Source of the DNA: Lipingzhangella_A rawalii | GTDB lineage: Bacteria > Actinomycetota > Actinomycetes > Streptosporangiales > Streptosporangiaceae | Assembly (NCBI RefSeq): GCF_031628175.1 | Contig: NZ_JAVLVT010000001.1 | Location: 806,001 to 870,000 of the forward strand | DNA: 64,000 nucleotides | Direction of reading: 5' to 3' | Shown: positions 32,899 to 42,405 of the stretch, in pieces | Layout: each line of letters opens with the position of its first letter | How positions within the stretch are numbered: position 1 is the stretch's first letter | Notes under the pieces: model-generated | What the model was told of the DNA's origin: nothing | What the model saw: only the letters and a program-made list of their open reading frames with translations | Databases searched by the model: none | Translations under genes and position numbers: made by a program

Positions 32899-34143
32899 AT
32901 GCGTTACCTGTGGCAGGCCCTGACCCCACGCGGCCGCGCGCTCCTGGGCGGGGGACTCCTCGTGGTGGCGATAGCCCTGGCGATCGGGGAACGGGACCTG
33001 ATGCGCGCCGGCGTCCTAGCCACGGTGCTGCCGCTGCTGAGCTTGGTGTCGGTGCTACGTACCCCCACACGCGTCACCCACACTCGTTCCCTGGAACCGC
33101 GGCGCGTGGCCGTTGGGGAACAGGCCCGGGTCCGAATCCGGCTGACCAACGTGGCGGGACGGGGCTCCACGGCCTCCCTGCGGCTCATCGACAGTGTTCC
33201 GCCCGGCGTGCAGGCACGCCCCCGGTTCACCCTGGGTCGGCTCGCCTCGGGGGAAACACGTGAGGTCTCCTACCGCGTCGCCTCCCCCACCCGGGGGCGG
33301 TTTCCGCTCGGTCCGCTCCGGCTTGCCTTCGTCGATCCCCTGGGCTGCGTCACCCTCGAACGAACCGTGGGCTCGGGGACCCACCTGCTGGTCATCCCAC
33401 GCACTGTGGCGCTGGGTCCCCTCCCCACACGGCAGGACTCCACGGACAGTGGAGCCAACGATGCGCGGTTCACCGCGAGTCCCGGCGAGGATGACACCAT
33501 CCCGCGCGAGTACCGCCAGGGTGACGACCTTCGACGCGTCCACTGGCCGGCCACGGCACGCCAGGCAACACTCATGGTGCGCAGTGAGGAACACCACTGG
33601 CTCCAGCGCAGCACCCTGTTGGTGGACACACGCGCGGGCGCCCACACCCGCCGTGGGACGGGCTCCACCCTCGAGCTGGCCCTGTCGGTCGCCGGTTCCA
33701 TTGCATGTCGAACCATCGCCGACGGCCAACGACTACGACTCGTCACCAGCTCGGGCACCCTGGACGCCGCCAATCGAGCCGATTCGGTGCTGGACGCGCT
33801 CGCCGTGGCCGAAGCGACACGTGCCGCACCCACGCGACCAAGCACACTGCTGTCGGACATCTCGACCCCGGACACGCCCGCCATCATCGCGATTGTCGGG
33901 GCTCTGACGAAGACCGAGGTACAACGGCTGAGCCAGCGTCCCGGATCCGCCCGGCGGCGACACACGGCGGTCCTGCTCAGCGAGGCCCCGTGGCCGTCCC
34001 CGGAAGCTATGCGCGCCGCCCAGCGGACACTCCGTGATGCCGGCTGGCGGGTCCTCGTCCTGTCCGAACTCGAACAGCTGCCCGCAGCATGGTCCGCGCC
34101 GACATCGTCACCGTTCCCCCCGGATGTCGACACGCCGAAATAA
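32899..34143 (+). CDS. DUF58 domain protein
   Basis: A 414-residue protein with two N-terminal membrane helices (about 10-30 and 35-52), a beta-rich extracytoplasmic or membrane-proximal region, and the DUF58 signature REYRQGDDLRRVHWPATAR. A von Willebrand-like fold is expected after it. DUF58 proteins partner MoxR ATPases and transglutaminase-like proteins. The ATG 32899-32901 has GAGGA 4 bases upstream and lies 7 bases after moxR. The frame is open back into moxR but without similarity. Confidence 0.9.
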   Translation: MRYLWQALTPRGRALLGGGLLVVAIALAIGERDLMRAGVLATVLPLLSLVSVLRTPTRVTHTRSLEPRRVAVGEQARVRIRLTNVAGRGSTASLRLIDSVPPGVQARPRFTLGRLASGETREVSYRVASPTRGRFPLGPLRLAFVDPLGCVTLERTVGSGTHLLVIPRTVALGPLPTRQDSTDSGANDARFTASPGEDDTIPREYRQGDDLRRVHWPATARQATLMVRSEEHHWLQRSTLLVDTRAGAHTRRGTGSTLELALSVAGSIACRTIADGQRLRLVTSSGTLDAANRADSVLDALAVAEATRAAPTRPSTLLSDISTPDTPAIIAIVGALTKTEVQRLSQRPGSARRRHTAVLLSEAPWPSPEAMRAAQRTLRDAGWRVLVLSELEQLPAAWSAPTSSPFPPDVDTPK

Positions 34144-34171
34144 CGTGCCGTGGAGCGGAAGGAGGATTCCC

Positions 34172-36607
34172 GTGCGGGTGTGGGCCACAGTCGCGGCCAC
34201 TCTCGCGACGCTGTTCGCACTCCCCCTGCTGCATCCCCTGTTCGTCGACTCCCGGTGGATCACCGGGCCCGCCATGGTTGTGGCGACCGTTGGCCTGGTC
34301 GGTGCGTTGGGGCGGTTCATCAGTCGGCCGCGGCTTCCAGCCGTCGCCGTGCTGGGGCTCCAACTGGGGGCTGTCGTCCTCGTGATCACGGTGCGGCACG
34401 CGAGCGAGACTGCGTTGCTGGGCTTCCTGCCGACCCCCTCGACACTGCGTGTACTCATCGAACTGGCCAACGAGGGACGGCTCGACCTCTACTCCGGTAC
34501 GGCGCCCGTGGCCGACACACCGGGTATCGAACTCGCCGTTCTCCTCCTCGTCGCGGCGTTCGCACTCACCATGGATCTGGTCACGGTCGTTGCGCGAACC
34601 CCCACCATCGCGGGCGGGCTCCTCCTCGCCCTCCTGCTTGTGCCCCTGAGCCTGCACTACACCGGCGTGGGAACACTCACCTTCGTTATAGCCGCACTTG
34701 GGTTCGTGCTTCTGCTCGCCGTGGAAGGTCGGGACCGCTCCCGCGGTTGGCCGGTACCCCCGGTCCGCAACCCAACAGCCACCACCTCGCCTCCCCGCCG
34801 TGAGCGGCCCCCACACCCCACCCGCCCGAACGCGTCCGGTCGCCCCGACGCGCATCCGGGACTTACCTCACAGATCGCCGTTCTGGCCGTGGTGGCCGCA
34901 CTCCTGATTCCCGCAGCGGTGCCGGGTTTGAGTAGCGACGCAGTGTTCACACTCACAGATCCTCGCCACGCACAGACCGGAACCGTGACCACCACCCACC
35001 CTCTCGTCAGCCTGCGCCGGGAACTGCTGTCCCCGGGCGAAGACGAAGTCCTGCGGTACACGAACGACGCGCACCAGGCCACCTACCTACGTACAGCGGT
35101 TCTCGCCGACTTCGATGGGGTCGACTGGACGATGGCGCCGGTTCATGCGGGCCGGGACCGACTCCTCGACGAGGGCAGCCTGCCTGCCCCACCGGACCCC
35201 TGGAATACCGCGGATCCCCTCCAAGCCGAAATCAGGGTGGCCGACCAGGCCAGAGGGCTGGACTTCCTCCCCCTCCCCCACCCCACGAGCGAGGTGGACA
35301 TCGCCGGGGACTGGTATGTGGAACCGGACACCGCTGTGGTGTTCTCTCCCACGACGGATGCGAGTGGCAGCACTTACACCCTCGCCGCCCCTCGTCCCGA
35401 CTTCGACAACACGGACCTAGCCCAGGCGCGGGAGGTGTCCAGCACCTCTGTCGACGATCGCTATCGTGCGCTCCCCGCCGACCTGACGAGCGACGTAACC
35501 GAGCTCACCCAGGAGGTGGTCCCCTTGGACGCGGGGCCGCACGAACGCGCCGTGGCGCTCCAGGAATGGTTCACCGGCGGCGACTTCGACTATGACTTGA
35601 GTCCCCAGTCCGTGCCGGACGGCACCGATCCCCTCACCCACTTCCTCATCGACAGCCGCGCGGGCTACTGCGAACAGTTCGCGGCCGCGATGGCGATCAT
35701 GGCGCGAGTCTCGGACATCCCCGCCCGTGTGGCCGTTGGCTACACGGGCGGCAGCGCGGTGGCGGGCACGGACGAATGGCGAGTCACCCAGGAGCATGCC
35801 CACGCGTGGCCAGAGCTCTACTTCGAGGGGCACGGCTGGTTGCGGTTCGAACCGACTCCCGCCAGCGCGGACGGTCAGGGAAGTGCGAACATCCCCGACT
35901 ATGCCACGGTTCCGTCCCCGCAGGACGAAGCGTCGCACAACCGCGGTGGGGACACTGCCCAGGACCGTGCAGGGGGCACCGGCGCCAGTGATGCCCAGGA
36001 TGGCCCGATCGATGAGGACCTCCTCGAGGATCAGCTCACCGAGGGAACAGCGGAACCCGCCGACGACACGGGCACGGATTCGGACACAGCCGGTGCACTG
36101 ACGTGGCCGGTCCTGGCCACCGCGGTGGCCCTACTGATACTGGGTACGGCGCCCGCTCTGCTGGGGATGCTCCTGCGCTATCTGGGCCGCGCCCGGGCCA
36201 GCACCCCCCAAGAACGCGCGCATGTTGCCTGGCAGGAGCTTCGGTTGGACTGTCAGAGCCTCGGGGTGGTGTGGAATTCGGCGGAGAGCCCCCGGAGCCT
36301 CGTCCGACGGCTGTCCCAAGAGTTTTCCCTGGCCTCGTGGGAACGGGACGCTCTGGAGCGAATCGCTCACGCCGAGGAGCAGGCCCGCTACGCTCCCACC
36401 GCGCCAGCGCCGCACACCGGAACATCGGGCGATCTGACCGCGTGCGGGCGCGTGGTCCGAGCGGCGCTACGCGCCAGAACCTCGTGGATGCGGCGGCTAC
36501 GTTCCCGACTCCTGCCCGGGCCCATGGCCGGTCTGGCGTCCCGGCGGTACCGCAGCCGTGCTGTACCGCAACATCAGGGGAAAAGTCGCGGCCCGCGTTC
36601 GGCGTGA
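34172..36607 (+). CDS. Membrane transglutaminase-like protein (DUF3488/TgpA type)
   Basis: An 811-residue membrane protein. About five or six N-terminal helices and a further one near residue 235 precede an extracytoplasmic domain, then the papain-like transglutaminase core with Cys in AGYCEQFAAAMA (C500), His in EHAHAWPEL (H544) and FEPTP in place of the usual DPT. A final membrane helix (about residue 640) and a cytoplasmic DUF4129-like tail complete it. The GTG at 34172 is chosen because AAGGAGG sits 6 bases before it; an ATG at 34124 inside the DUF58 gene is in frame. Third gene of the moxR operon. Confidence 0.92.
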   Translation: MRVWATVAATLATLFALPLLHPLFVDSRWITGPAMVVATVGLVGALGRFISRPRLPAVAVLGLQLGAVVLVITVRHASETALLGFLPTPSTLRVLIELANEGRLDLYSGTAPVADTPGIELAVLLLVAAFALTMDLVTVVARTPTIAGGLLLALLLVPLSLHYTGVGTLTFVIAALGFVLLLAVEGRDRSRGWPVPPVRNPTATTSPPRRERPPHPTRPNASGRPDAHPGLTSQIAVLAVVAALLIPAAVPGLSSDAVFTLTDPRHAQTGTVTTTHPLVSLRRELLSPGEDEVLRYTNDAHQATYLRTAVLADFDGVDWTMAPVHAGRDRLLDEGSLPAPPDPWNTADPLQAEIRVADQARGLDFLPLPHPTSEVDIAGDWYVEPDTAVVFSPTTDASGSTYTLAAPRPDFDNTDLAQAREVSSTSVDDRYRALPADLTSDVTELTQEVVPLDAGPHERAVALQEWFTGGDFDYDLSPQSVPDGTDPLTHFLIDSRAGYCEQFAAAMAIMARVSDIPARVAVGYTGGSAVAGTDEWRVTQEHAHAWPELYFEGHGWLRFEPTPASADGQGSANIPDYATVPSPQDEASHNRGGDTAQDRAGGTGASDAQDGPIDEDLLEDQLTEGTAEPADDTGTDSDTAGALTWPVLATAVALLILGTAPALLGMLLRYLGRARASTPQERAHVAWQELRLDCQSLGVVWNSAESPRSLVRRLSQEFSLASWERDALERIAHAEEQARYAPTAPAPHTGTSGDLTACGRVVRAALRARTSWMRRLRSRLLPGPMAGLASRRYRSRAVPQHQGKSRGPRSA

Positions 36608-36669
36608 CGGCGACCCACCCAGGTGCCCCCTGCGACTCCCGGAGGGGTCATTTCCTGAGCGGCTCGCGG

Positions 36670-37089
36670 CTACTCGCCTTCCTGCCGCTTGCGCCAACGC
36701 TCCTCGAGGCGATCCATCATTCCGGGACGCTGGGAACGACGCTGCTGTTTTCCGGAAGGTCCGGGGTCGGCGGCCTCCGGGGGTGCGCCACCGGTGGCTC
36801 GGCGCCACTCCGACATCCCCCGCACGGTGCAGATCAGCATGACGAGGAAACCGAGCATACTCAGCACTCCGCCGAGCACCAGCTGGTCGGCAACCACGCC
36901 CATGATCATGACCCCGGTCATCATCAGGATGACGCCCACTACGAAGCCGATCGAGGCTTTGACGATCCGGCGCTTGTAATGGACCTGCGGGTTCGTCTCA
37001 CGAACCGTGTTCGCGAACTTCGGGTCCTCGGCATACAGCGCCCGCTCGATCTGGTCGAGCATACGCTGCTCGTGTTCAGAGAGCGGCAC
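36670..37089 (-). CDS. DUF3040 membrane protein
   Basis: A 139-residue protein starting MPLSEHEQRMLDQIERALYAEDPKFA, the hallmark of DUF3040. Two membrane helices (about 46-66 and 70-90) and a basic cytoplasmic tail follow. The GTG has GGGAGG 4 bases upstream. DUF3040 proteins are actinobacterial and of unknown function. It converges with the transglutaminase gene; the 62 bases between have only a weak CCCCT/AGGGG hairpin. The 233 bases upstream of it (37090-37322) contain its promoter and no gene. Confidence 0.9.
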   Translation of the reverse strand: MPLSEHEQRMLDQIERALYAEDPKFANTVRETNPQVHYKRRIVKASIGFVVGVILMMTGVMIMGVVADQLVLGGVLSMLGFLVMLICTVRGMSEWRRATGGAPPEAADPGPSGKQQRRSQRPGMMDRLEERWRKRQEGE

Positions 37090-37322
37090 GGCGCCTCCCT
37101 ACGACAGTCCCCCACTGGGGCGACGGGTTCCTGACGACCATTTGATAGCCACTGACATGCTCAGGATACGGCGAATTGGTATCCGGTGAAAAGAAAGGAT
37201 GCGCACAGCAACAACCCACGTCCCCCACAGTACCCCGCCCGAGGAAGTGCCACACCGCGTCCGTGACCACATCCCGGCAACGGACCGGCGCCCGGGCATG
37301 ATCCGCCGGGGGCAACCGGCCC

Positions 37323-38675
37323 TCACCACCGCTCCGGAACGTCGTGTCCGCGTGCACCGGGGTGCGACCGTTGCCCCGATGGCGCTGGGTCTCCGGTCGG
37401 CTGTGCGAGCGAGGCGGGTCTCAGTGCGAAGTCCCCGAAACGGCGGGAGGCCTCGTCCATCACCTGTTCCACACCCCGCCAGTCGGGAGCTGTGGCGTCC
37501 AGGGTGAGCTGGCGGTGTGCCTGGGTCGACACGACCAACCCCTCCACGCGGATCCCCACCAGACGCAGACGGGCTCGGGACACCTCGGCCGCCTCGTAGA
37601 GAATCCGTGCCGTCGCGTGGATCTCCCGTGCCAGGTCCGTGGGTTCCGGAAGCGTACGGGAACGGGTGATGGTGGTGAAGTCGGCGCGGCGGACCTTGAG
37701 GGTCACGGTCCGGGCTGCGTGCCCCTGCCCCTCGGTCCGCAGCCGGCGCGCCAGGCGTTCGGAGAGCCGCAGCAGCTCCCGATCGATCACCGCCGCATCC
37801 GCAACGTCCCGAGCGAACGTGCACTCCGCGGACAGGCCTCGCTCCTCCGCGGAGCTGGCCGGTTGGACCGCACGTTCGTCCCGCCCCCGGGCCAGGGCGG
37901 CAAGATGGTCCCCCAGGGCCGGTCCCACTTCCCGACGCAGTGAGGCGGGAGACACCGCTGCCACATCGGCGATGGTGTGCAGCCCCAGTCGAACCAGCCG
38001 TTGTTCGACCTTGGGTCCCACCCCCCAGAGCGCCCCCACCGGCAGTGGGTGCAGGAACGCCTGCACCTGGGCTTCGGGAACGAGGTACACCCCGTCGGGT
38101 TTGGCATGCGTCGCGGCCAGCTTGGCCACGAACTTGTTCGGAGCAATGCCCACCGAACAGGTCAGTCCCTGCTCGGCACGAATCCGGGATCGGAGGTGCT
38201 CGGCGATCCACACCGGTCCACCGAGTCTGGCGCGGGCACCGCTCACGTCGAGGAACGCCTCGTCCAGCGACACCGGCTCCACGACCGGAGTCACGGACTC
38301 CAGGATGACCCGCACCGCGGCGGACACCTGGGAGTAGCGCTCGTGATCGGCCGGGTACACCAGTGCTCGGGGGCACAGTCGGCGCGCCTGGGACATCGGC
38401 ATGGCCGAATGGATCCCGTAGGCACGAGCGGCATAGTTCGCCGAGGCAACGACGCCCCGAGGCCCGGTCCCCCCGACGAGCACCGGTTGTCCCCGTGCCT
38501 CGGGGCGCTCCAACTGTTCGACACTGGCGAAGAACGCGTCCATATCCACGTGCAGCACGCCGCAACCGTGGTCAGGGACGGATTCCGCCCCGAGGTCGCT
38601 GGGCAGGGGACGACTACCGTGGTCGGTGGCCATCCCCCGCAGCGGAGTCCCGCGTTCCAGCTGACGTCGACTCAT
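37323..38675 (-). CDS. dinB: DNA polymerase IV (Y family)
   Basis: A 450-residue translesion polymerase. Palm motifs are VDMDAFFASVEQ (first catalytic Asp pair) and SLDEAFLDVSGA (Asp-Glu). ASANYAARAYGIHSAMP is in the fingers, and GIAPNKFVAKLAATHAKPDG and GVGPKVEQRL in palm and thumb; a little-finger domain follows. The C-terminus is Pro/Gly/His-rich and lacks an obvious canonical beta-clamp-binding QLxLF, although QLTL occurs near residue 395. The ATG at 38675 has GGAGG only one base upstream; the ATG 14 codons later is an alternative. Confidence 0.95.
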   Translation of the reverse strand: MSRRQLERGTPLRGMATDHGSRPLPSDLGAESVPDHGCGVLHVDMDAFFASVEQLERPEARGQPVLVGGTGPRGVVASANYAARAYGIHSAMPMSQARRLCPRALVYPADHERYSQVSAAVRVILESVTPVVEPVSLDEAFLDVSGARARLGGPVWIAEHLRSRIRAEQGLTCSVGIAPNKFVAKLAATHAKPDGVYLVPEAQVQAFLHPLPVGALWGVGPKVEQRLVRLGLHTIADVAAVSPASLRREVGPALGDHLAALARGRDERAVQPASSAEERGLSAECTFARDVADAAVIDRELLRLSERLARRLRTEGQGHAARTVTLKVRRADFTTITRSRTLPEPTDLAREIHATARILYEAAEVSRARLRLVGIRVEGLVVSTQAHRQLTLDATAPDWRGVEQVMDEASRRFGDFALRPASLAQPTGDPAPSGQRSHPGARGHDVPERW

Positions 38676-38715
38676 ACCTCCACTGTGACATCCCGATGCA
38701 GTGTGGAGTACCAGG

Positions 38716-39501
38716 TCATTCCGCTGCCTCGGTAGTGCCGGGCCGCCGCGCCAGGATGTGCAGATGGGTTGCGATCGCGCTCAGCTCCGGCTGGCGCCCC
38801 GCTTGCTGTTCCAGTGCAACGAGTTCACGTACCGTCTGCGGTTCGCCATCGAAGCTTCGTCCCGGCAACAGGTCGGCTACCACCCGGATCCCATGTGTGG
38901 CGAGTACGGTCAACCCCGACTCCGCCACGAGTCCGTGCAGCTGCTCGCGGGTGAACCGTCGGGGCATCGGGTCCGTGGCTCCCCACCGTCCATCCGGGGA
39001 GCTGAGCAGGCGCCGCGCGTCCTCCGGGTGTCCGGCCAGGGCACGATGCACCACGGCGGCCAAGGCATTGCTGGCGACCAGGCTGACCATCCCGCCGGGA
39101 CGGAGAACCCGCACCACATCCCGCAGCGCTGAGTCCGGATCCTCCACGTGTTCCACGACGTTGTGCACGAGCACCAGGTGCGCCTGCGCGGGCTGCACCA
39201 GCTCGGTCAGATCACTGGTTTCGCCCTGGACCGCGCGCACCCGAACCCCGGCCTCGTTGGCACGCCGTTCGAGCGCGGCCAGGGAGTCCGGGCTGGGGTC
39301 GACCACCGTCACGTCGTGACCGAGTTCGGCCAGGGGAACCGCATCCCCACCCGTGCCTCCGCCCGCGTCCACCACGACCAAAGGGGTGCCGAATTCGCGT
39401 TCCAGCTCGAGGAGACTGTCCCTGAGATCGTCCCACAGCACCACCGTGCGGGCGGCGCTGGTGGCGTGCCGAGGACGCACGGCGCTGTCGTCGTGGCCCA
39501 C
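38716..39501 (-). CDS. SAM-dependent class I methyltransferase
   Basis: A 261-residue Rossmann methyltransferase. Motif I is VVDAGGGTGGDAVPLAELG; the acidic strand-2 end is in VTVVDPSPDSLAALE, and motif IV-like LVLVHNVVEHVEDP is followed by VLRPGGMVSLV. The substrate is unknown (Methyltransf_11/25 type). The GTG 39499-39501 has GAGGAGA 4 bases upstream; an earlier in-frame start would overlap nusB. It lies in an apparent unit downstream of nusB and upstream of dinB. Confidence 0.87.
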   Translation of the reverse strand: MGHDDSAVRPRHATSAARTVVLWDDLRDSLLELEREFGTPLVVVDAGGGTGGDAVPLAELGHDVTVVDPSPDSLAALERRANEAGVRVRAVQGETSDLTELVQPAQAHLVLVHNVVEHVEDPDSALRDVVRVLRPGGMVSLVASNALAAVVHRALAGHPEDARRLLSSPDGRWGATDPMPRRFTREQLHGLVAESGLTVLATHGIRVVADLLPGRSFDGEPQTVRELVALEQQAGRQPELSAIATHLHILARRPGTTEAAE

Positions 39502-39548
39502 GCGGTCTCCTCTCGGGTCGGCTGCCCCGGGCAGGCCGGGGCAGGGGG

Positions 39549-39962
39549 TCAATTCGCCAGCGAGGACTTCTGTTCCAGGATGCGTGACAACAGCCCGTTC
39601 ACGAAGGTGGGAGCCTCGTTGCTGGAGAGTTCGCGTACCACCGCGACCGCCTCAGCAACCGCAACGCCGTCGGGAATGTCATCATCCCACAACAGTTCGT
39701 AGACCCCCATTCGCAACACGTTGCGATCCACGATCGGCATACGCTCCAGGGTCCACCCCACGGCATACTCGGCAATCACCGCGTCAACACGATCCCTGTT
39801 CTCGTCGATGTGGGCCGCCAGCCGCCGGGTGAACTCGTTGATCGGAGGTTCGGGCTGCTGCCGCCGCCGCTCCAGGACCTCGGCCACCGACGTGTCCCGA
39901 GCCTCGGCCTCATAGAGCACCTCGACCGCACGGATCCGCGCTTTACGTCGCGAACTGGCCAT
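39549..39962 (-). CDS. nusB: Transcription antitermination factor NusB
   Basis: A 137-residue all-helical RNA-binding protein starting MASSRRKARIRAVEVLYEAEARD. It contains the family block RMPIVDRNVLRMGVYELLW and ends SNEAPTFVNGLLSRIL. With NusE (S10) it binds boxA RNA in rRNA operons. Its ATG shares one base with the efp stop (TGATG), so translation is probably coupled. efp-nusB adjacency is standard in actinobacteria. Confidence 0.97.
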   Translation of the reverse strand: MASSRRKARIRAVEVLYEAEARDTSVAEVLERRRQQPEPPINEFTRRLAAHIDENRDRVDAVIAEYAVGWTLERMPIVDRNVLRMGVYELLWDDDIPDGVAVAEAVAVVRELSSNEAPTFVNGLLSRILEQKSSLAN

Positions 39963-40525
39963 CAGTTGACACGGCCGAGATACTCGCCGGTGCGGGTGTC
40001 GACCTTGATCCGCTCGCCGGTGCTGATGAACAACGGAACCTGGATGACGGCACCGGTCTCCACCGTCGCCGGCTTGGTACCGCCGGTAGAACGGTCCCCC
40101 TGAACCCCGGGGTCGGTCTGGGTGATCTCCAGCTCCACCGCGGCTGCCAGCTCGATGTACAGGGGTTCGCCCTCGTGGATCGCGACCGTGGCCATGCTGT
40201 TCTCGAGTAGGTAGTCGGCGTTCTTGCCGACGACCTCACCCGAAACCGGAATCTGGTCGTAGGTCTCGGTGTCCATGAAGATGTAGGTGTCACCGTCGAA
40301 GTAGAGGTACTGCATCTCCCGGCGGTCCACATTGGCGACCTCGACCTTGACTCCGGCGTTGAAGGTCTTGTCGACCACCTTGCCCGAGGTCACGTTCTTG
40401 AGCTTGGTGCGGACGAAGGCCCCACCCTTACCAGGCTTGACATGCTGGAACTCGAGGACGCTCCACAACGCCCCCCCATCGAGTTTCAGCGTCATTCCGT
40501 TCTTGAGGTCGTTGGTCGTCGCCAC
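39962..40525 (-). CDS. efp: Elongation factor P
   Basis: A 187-residue translation factor that relieves ribosome stalling at polyproline. Three beta-barrel domains; the loop reaching the peptidyl transferase centre is KPGKGGAFVRTK, with Lys at the tip (K33). There is no EpmA or YmfI-type modification gene nearby. The C-terminus reads STGERIKVDTRTGEYLGRVN, the standard ending. The GTG 40523-40525 yields VATTNDLKNGMTL and has purine-rich GAGAG upstream; the frame stays open 10 codons further. The 210 bases upstream (40526-40735) contain no gene. Confidence 0.97.
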   Translation of the reverse strand: MATTNDLKNGMTLKLDGGALWSVLEFQHVKPGKGGAFVRTKLKNVTSGKVVDKTFNAGVKVEVANVDRREMQYLYFDGDTYIFMDTETYDQIPVSGEVVGKNADYLLENSMATVAIHEGEPLYIELAAAVELEITQTDPGVQGDRSTGGTKPATVETGAVIQVPLFISTGERIKVDTRTGEYLGRVN

Positions 40526-40735
40526 GTCTGCTCTCGTCTCTCCACCGGTTGACAACGTACGCGCGCGAGGCCGTCACACCGGAACCGACAGGTCTCCAGC
40601 CCGACTGTGGGGTCCGGAACCGTCGAGGTCCATGGTGTGACAACATCCCCGCTGCTGGTCCGAGTCTAGTTGCTCGCAGCCGAGGGCTTCACCGACGCAT
40701 CCGACACAGGGCCGGCGGTGGTGGCCGCGAGGCCG

Positions 40736-41872
40736 TCAGCCACTCACCCGCTGGTAGGCCGCGGCCAGCATCGCCTCGTCCGGGACGGCACAACGTGCGG
40801 GGCGCGCAAGATCCTCCAGAAGAACGAACCGCAGCGTGGCTCCCCGGGCTTTCTTGTCCCGACGCATGGTTCGGAGCAGCTCGGGCCATGCTGCGGCCGG
40901 ATAGGTGGTCGGCAGGCCGACACCGCCGAGGATCTCGCGGGTCCGGCGTGCCAGTGCGGGATCGGCTCCGTGGTGCAGCTGGGCGAGCTCCGCAGCGAAC
41001 ACCATCCCGATCGCCACCGCGTAACCGTGTCGGAAGGTGTAGTCCTCAGCGCGTTCGATGGCATGGCCGAGTGTGTGGCCGTAGTTGAGAATCTCCCGGT
41101 GGTCGGACTCCCGGAAATCCGTTGACACGACACTCGCCTTCACCGCGATGGCGCGTTCGATCAGGGTGCGGGTATACCGGCCATCCGGTGTCGTTGCCGC
41201 GTGGGGATCGGCCTCGACGAGCTCCAGAATCCTCGGGTCGGAGATGAATCCCGCCTTGATGACCTCAGCGAGTCCGGACACGTACTCGGCGCGTGGCAGG
41301 GACGGAAGTGTGGCGAGGTCACACAGCACGCCGCTCGGTGCGTGGAACGCCCCGACGAGATTCTTGCCCGCGTCGGTGTTGATTCCCGTCTTGCCCCCGA
41401 CCGCGGCGTCCACCATGCCCAGCATCGTGGTGGGGACCAGCACCACGGGAACCCCCCGGAGCCACGTTGCGGCCACGAAACCAGCCAGGTCGGTGGTGGC
41501 GCCACCCCCGACACCCACGATCGCGTCGGTCCGGGTGAAGTCGGCGGCACCCAGCTGTTCCCACAGTCGGGTCGCGACCGATATCTTCTTGGCGCGCTCC
41601 CCGTCGGGCACATCCAACGACGTGACGACGTACCCGGCCGCCCGGAGGGCGTGGCATACGGGCCGCGCCAGTTCCGGCAGTGTGTCCGGATGAATCACGG
41701 CAACCTGGCGCGCCCGCGGCCCGACCAGGGACGGCAGCTCGCTGAGAATCCCACTTCCCACCACCACGTGATAGCCGTGGTTCTCGGCAGGTGACGGTGC
41801 CGTGCCCATCTCCGATCCGGATCGAATCTCACCCGCGTGCGGCCCCCCCACCGGGATGCGGGTGGCACTCAC
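40736..41872 (-). CDS. aroB: 3-dehydroquinate synthase
   Basis: A 378-residue NAD- and zinc-dependent enzyme, the second step of the shikimate pathway (DAHP to 3-dehydroquinate). Motifs are VGVGGGATTDLAGFVAATW, VPTTMLGMVDAAVGGKTGIN, LAEVIKAGFI, LNYGHTLGHAIE (metal-binding His) and HGYAVAIGMVFA. The first about 30 residues are a non-conserved extension. The GTG start overlaps the aroK stop (GTGA). Unlike many actinobacteria there is no aroQ or pepQ between aroB and efp. Confidence 0.97.
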   Translation of the reverse strand: MSATRIPVGGPHAGEIRSGSEMGTAPSPAENHGYHVVVGSGILSELPSLVGPRARQVAVIHPDTLPELARPVCHALRAAGYVVTSLDVPDGERAKKISVATRLWEQLGAADFTRTDAIVGVGGGATTDLAGFVAATWLRGVPVVLVPTTMLGMVDAAVGGKTGINTDAGKNLVGAFHAPSGVLCDLATLPSLPRAEYVSGLAEVIKAGFISDPRILELVEADPHAATTPDGRYTRTLIERAIAVKASVVSTDFRESDHREILNYGHTLGHAIERAEDYTFRHGYAVAIGMVFAAELAQLHHGADPALARRTREILGGVGLPTTYPAAAWPELLRTMRRDKKARGATLRFVLLEDLARPARCAVPDEAMLAAAYQRVSG

Positions 41873-42399
41873 TCCTCGGCCTCCCCTACCCCGGACTGGG
41901 CGAGCCCGAGCACGATCGTGTCCACGATCTCCTCCGGATGCTGGTCGGCGGTGCTGACCGTGGTGCTGGCCAGGCGCTCATAGACGGGGGTACGTTCCTG
42001 GAGGAGCTTCTTCAATTGTGCCCGCGGGTTGCCGGCCAGAAGCGGACGGGCCTTGGCCAGGCCCACGCGCTTCACCGCCTCCTCGAACGGCACCTCCAGG
42101 TACACGACGTGATGCCCCGCCAGCTCCTGCTGTGTCTCCTCCCGCAGTGCGGCACCTCCGCCCAGTGCAACCACACCAGTGGCGGTATGCAGGGTCTCGG
42201 CCACCACGACACGTTCGAGCTCCCGGAACGTGTTCTCCCCGTCCTCGACGAAGATGTCTCCGATCGCCTTGCCGGCGCGGTCCTCAATCACGGCGTCCGT
42301 GTCCACGAACCTGACACCGAGACGTTCGGCCAGCAGCGAGCCAACGCTGCTCTTTCCCGCGCCCGGCGCTCCGATGAGGACAGCCAGGGGTGCGCCCAT
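41869..42399 (-). CDS. aroK: Shikimate kinase
   Basis: A 176-residue P-loop kinase that phosphorylates shikimate. It has Walker A GAPGAGKSSVG, the shikimate-binding FVDTDAVIED (Asp), the FRELERVV motif, ALGGGAAL and the lid Arg in ARPLLAG. It lies between aroC and aroB; its stop overlaps aroB and it is 6 bases after aroC. The three aro genes are evidently one operon. Confidence 0.96.
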   Translation of the reverse strand: MGAPLAVLIGAPGAGKSSVGSLLAERLGVRFVDTDAVIEDRAGKAIGDIFVEDGENTFRELERVVVAETLHTATGVVALGGGAALREETQQELAGHHVVYLEVPFEEAVKRVGLAKARPLLAGNPRAQLKKLLQERTPVYERLASTTVSTADQHPEEIVDTIVLGLAQSGVGEAEE

Positions 42400-42405
42400 G
42401 TCTCC

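Noticed and set aside
37199..37507. Small plus-strand frame upstream of dinB's end
   Set aside because: No ribosome-binding site or family similarity, and it overlaps the dinB 3' end.
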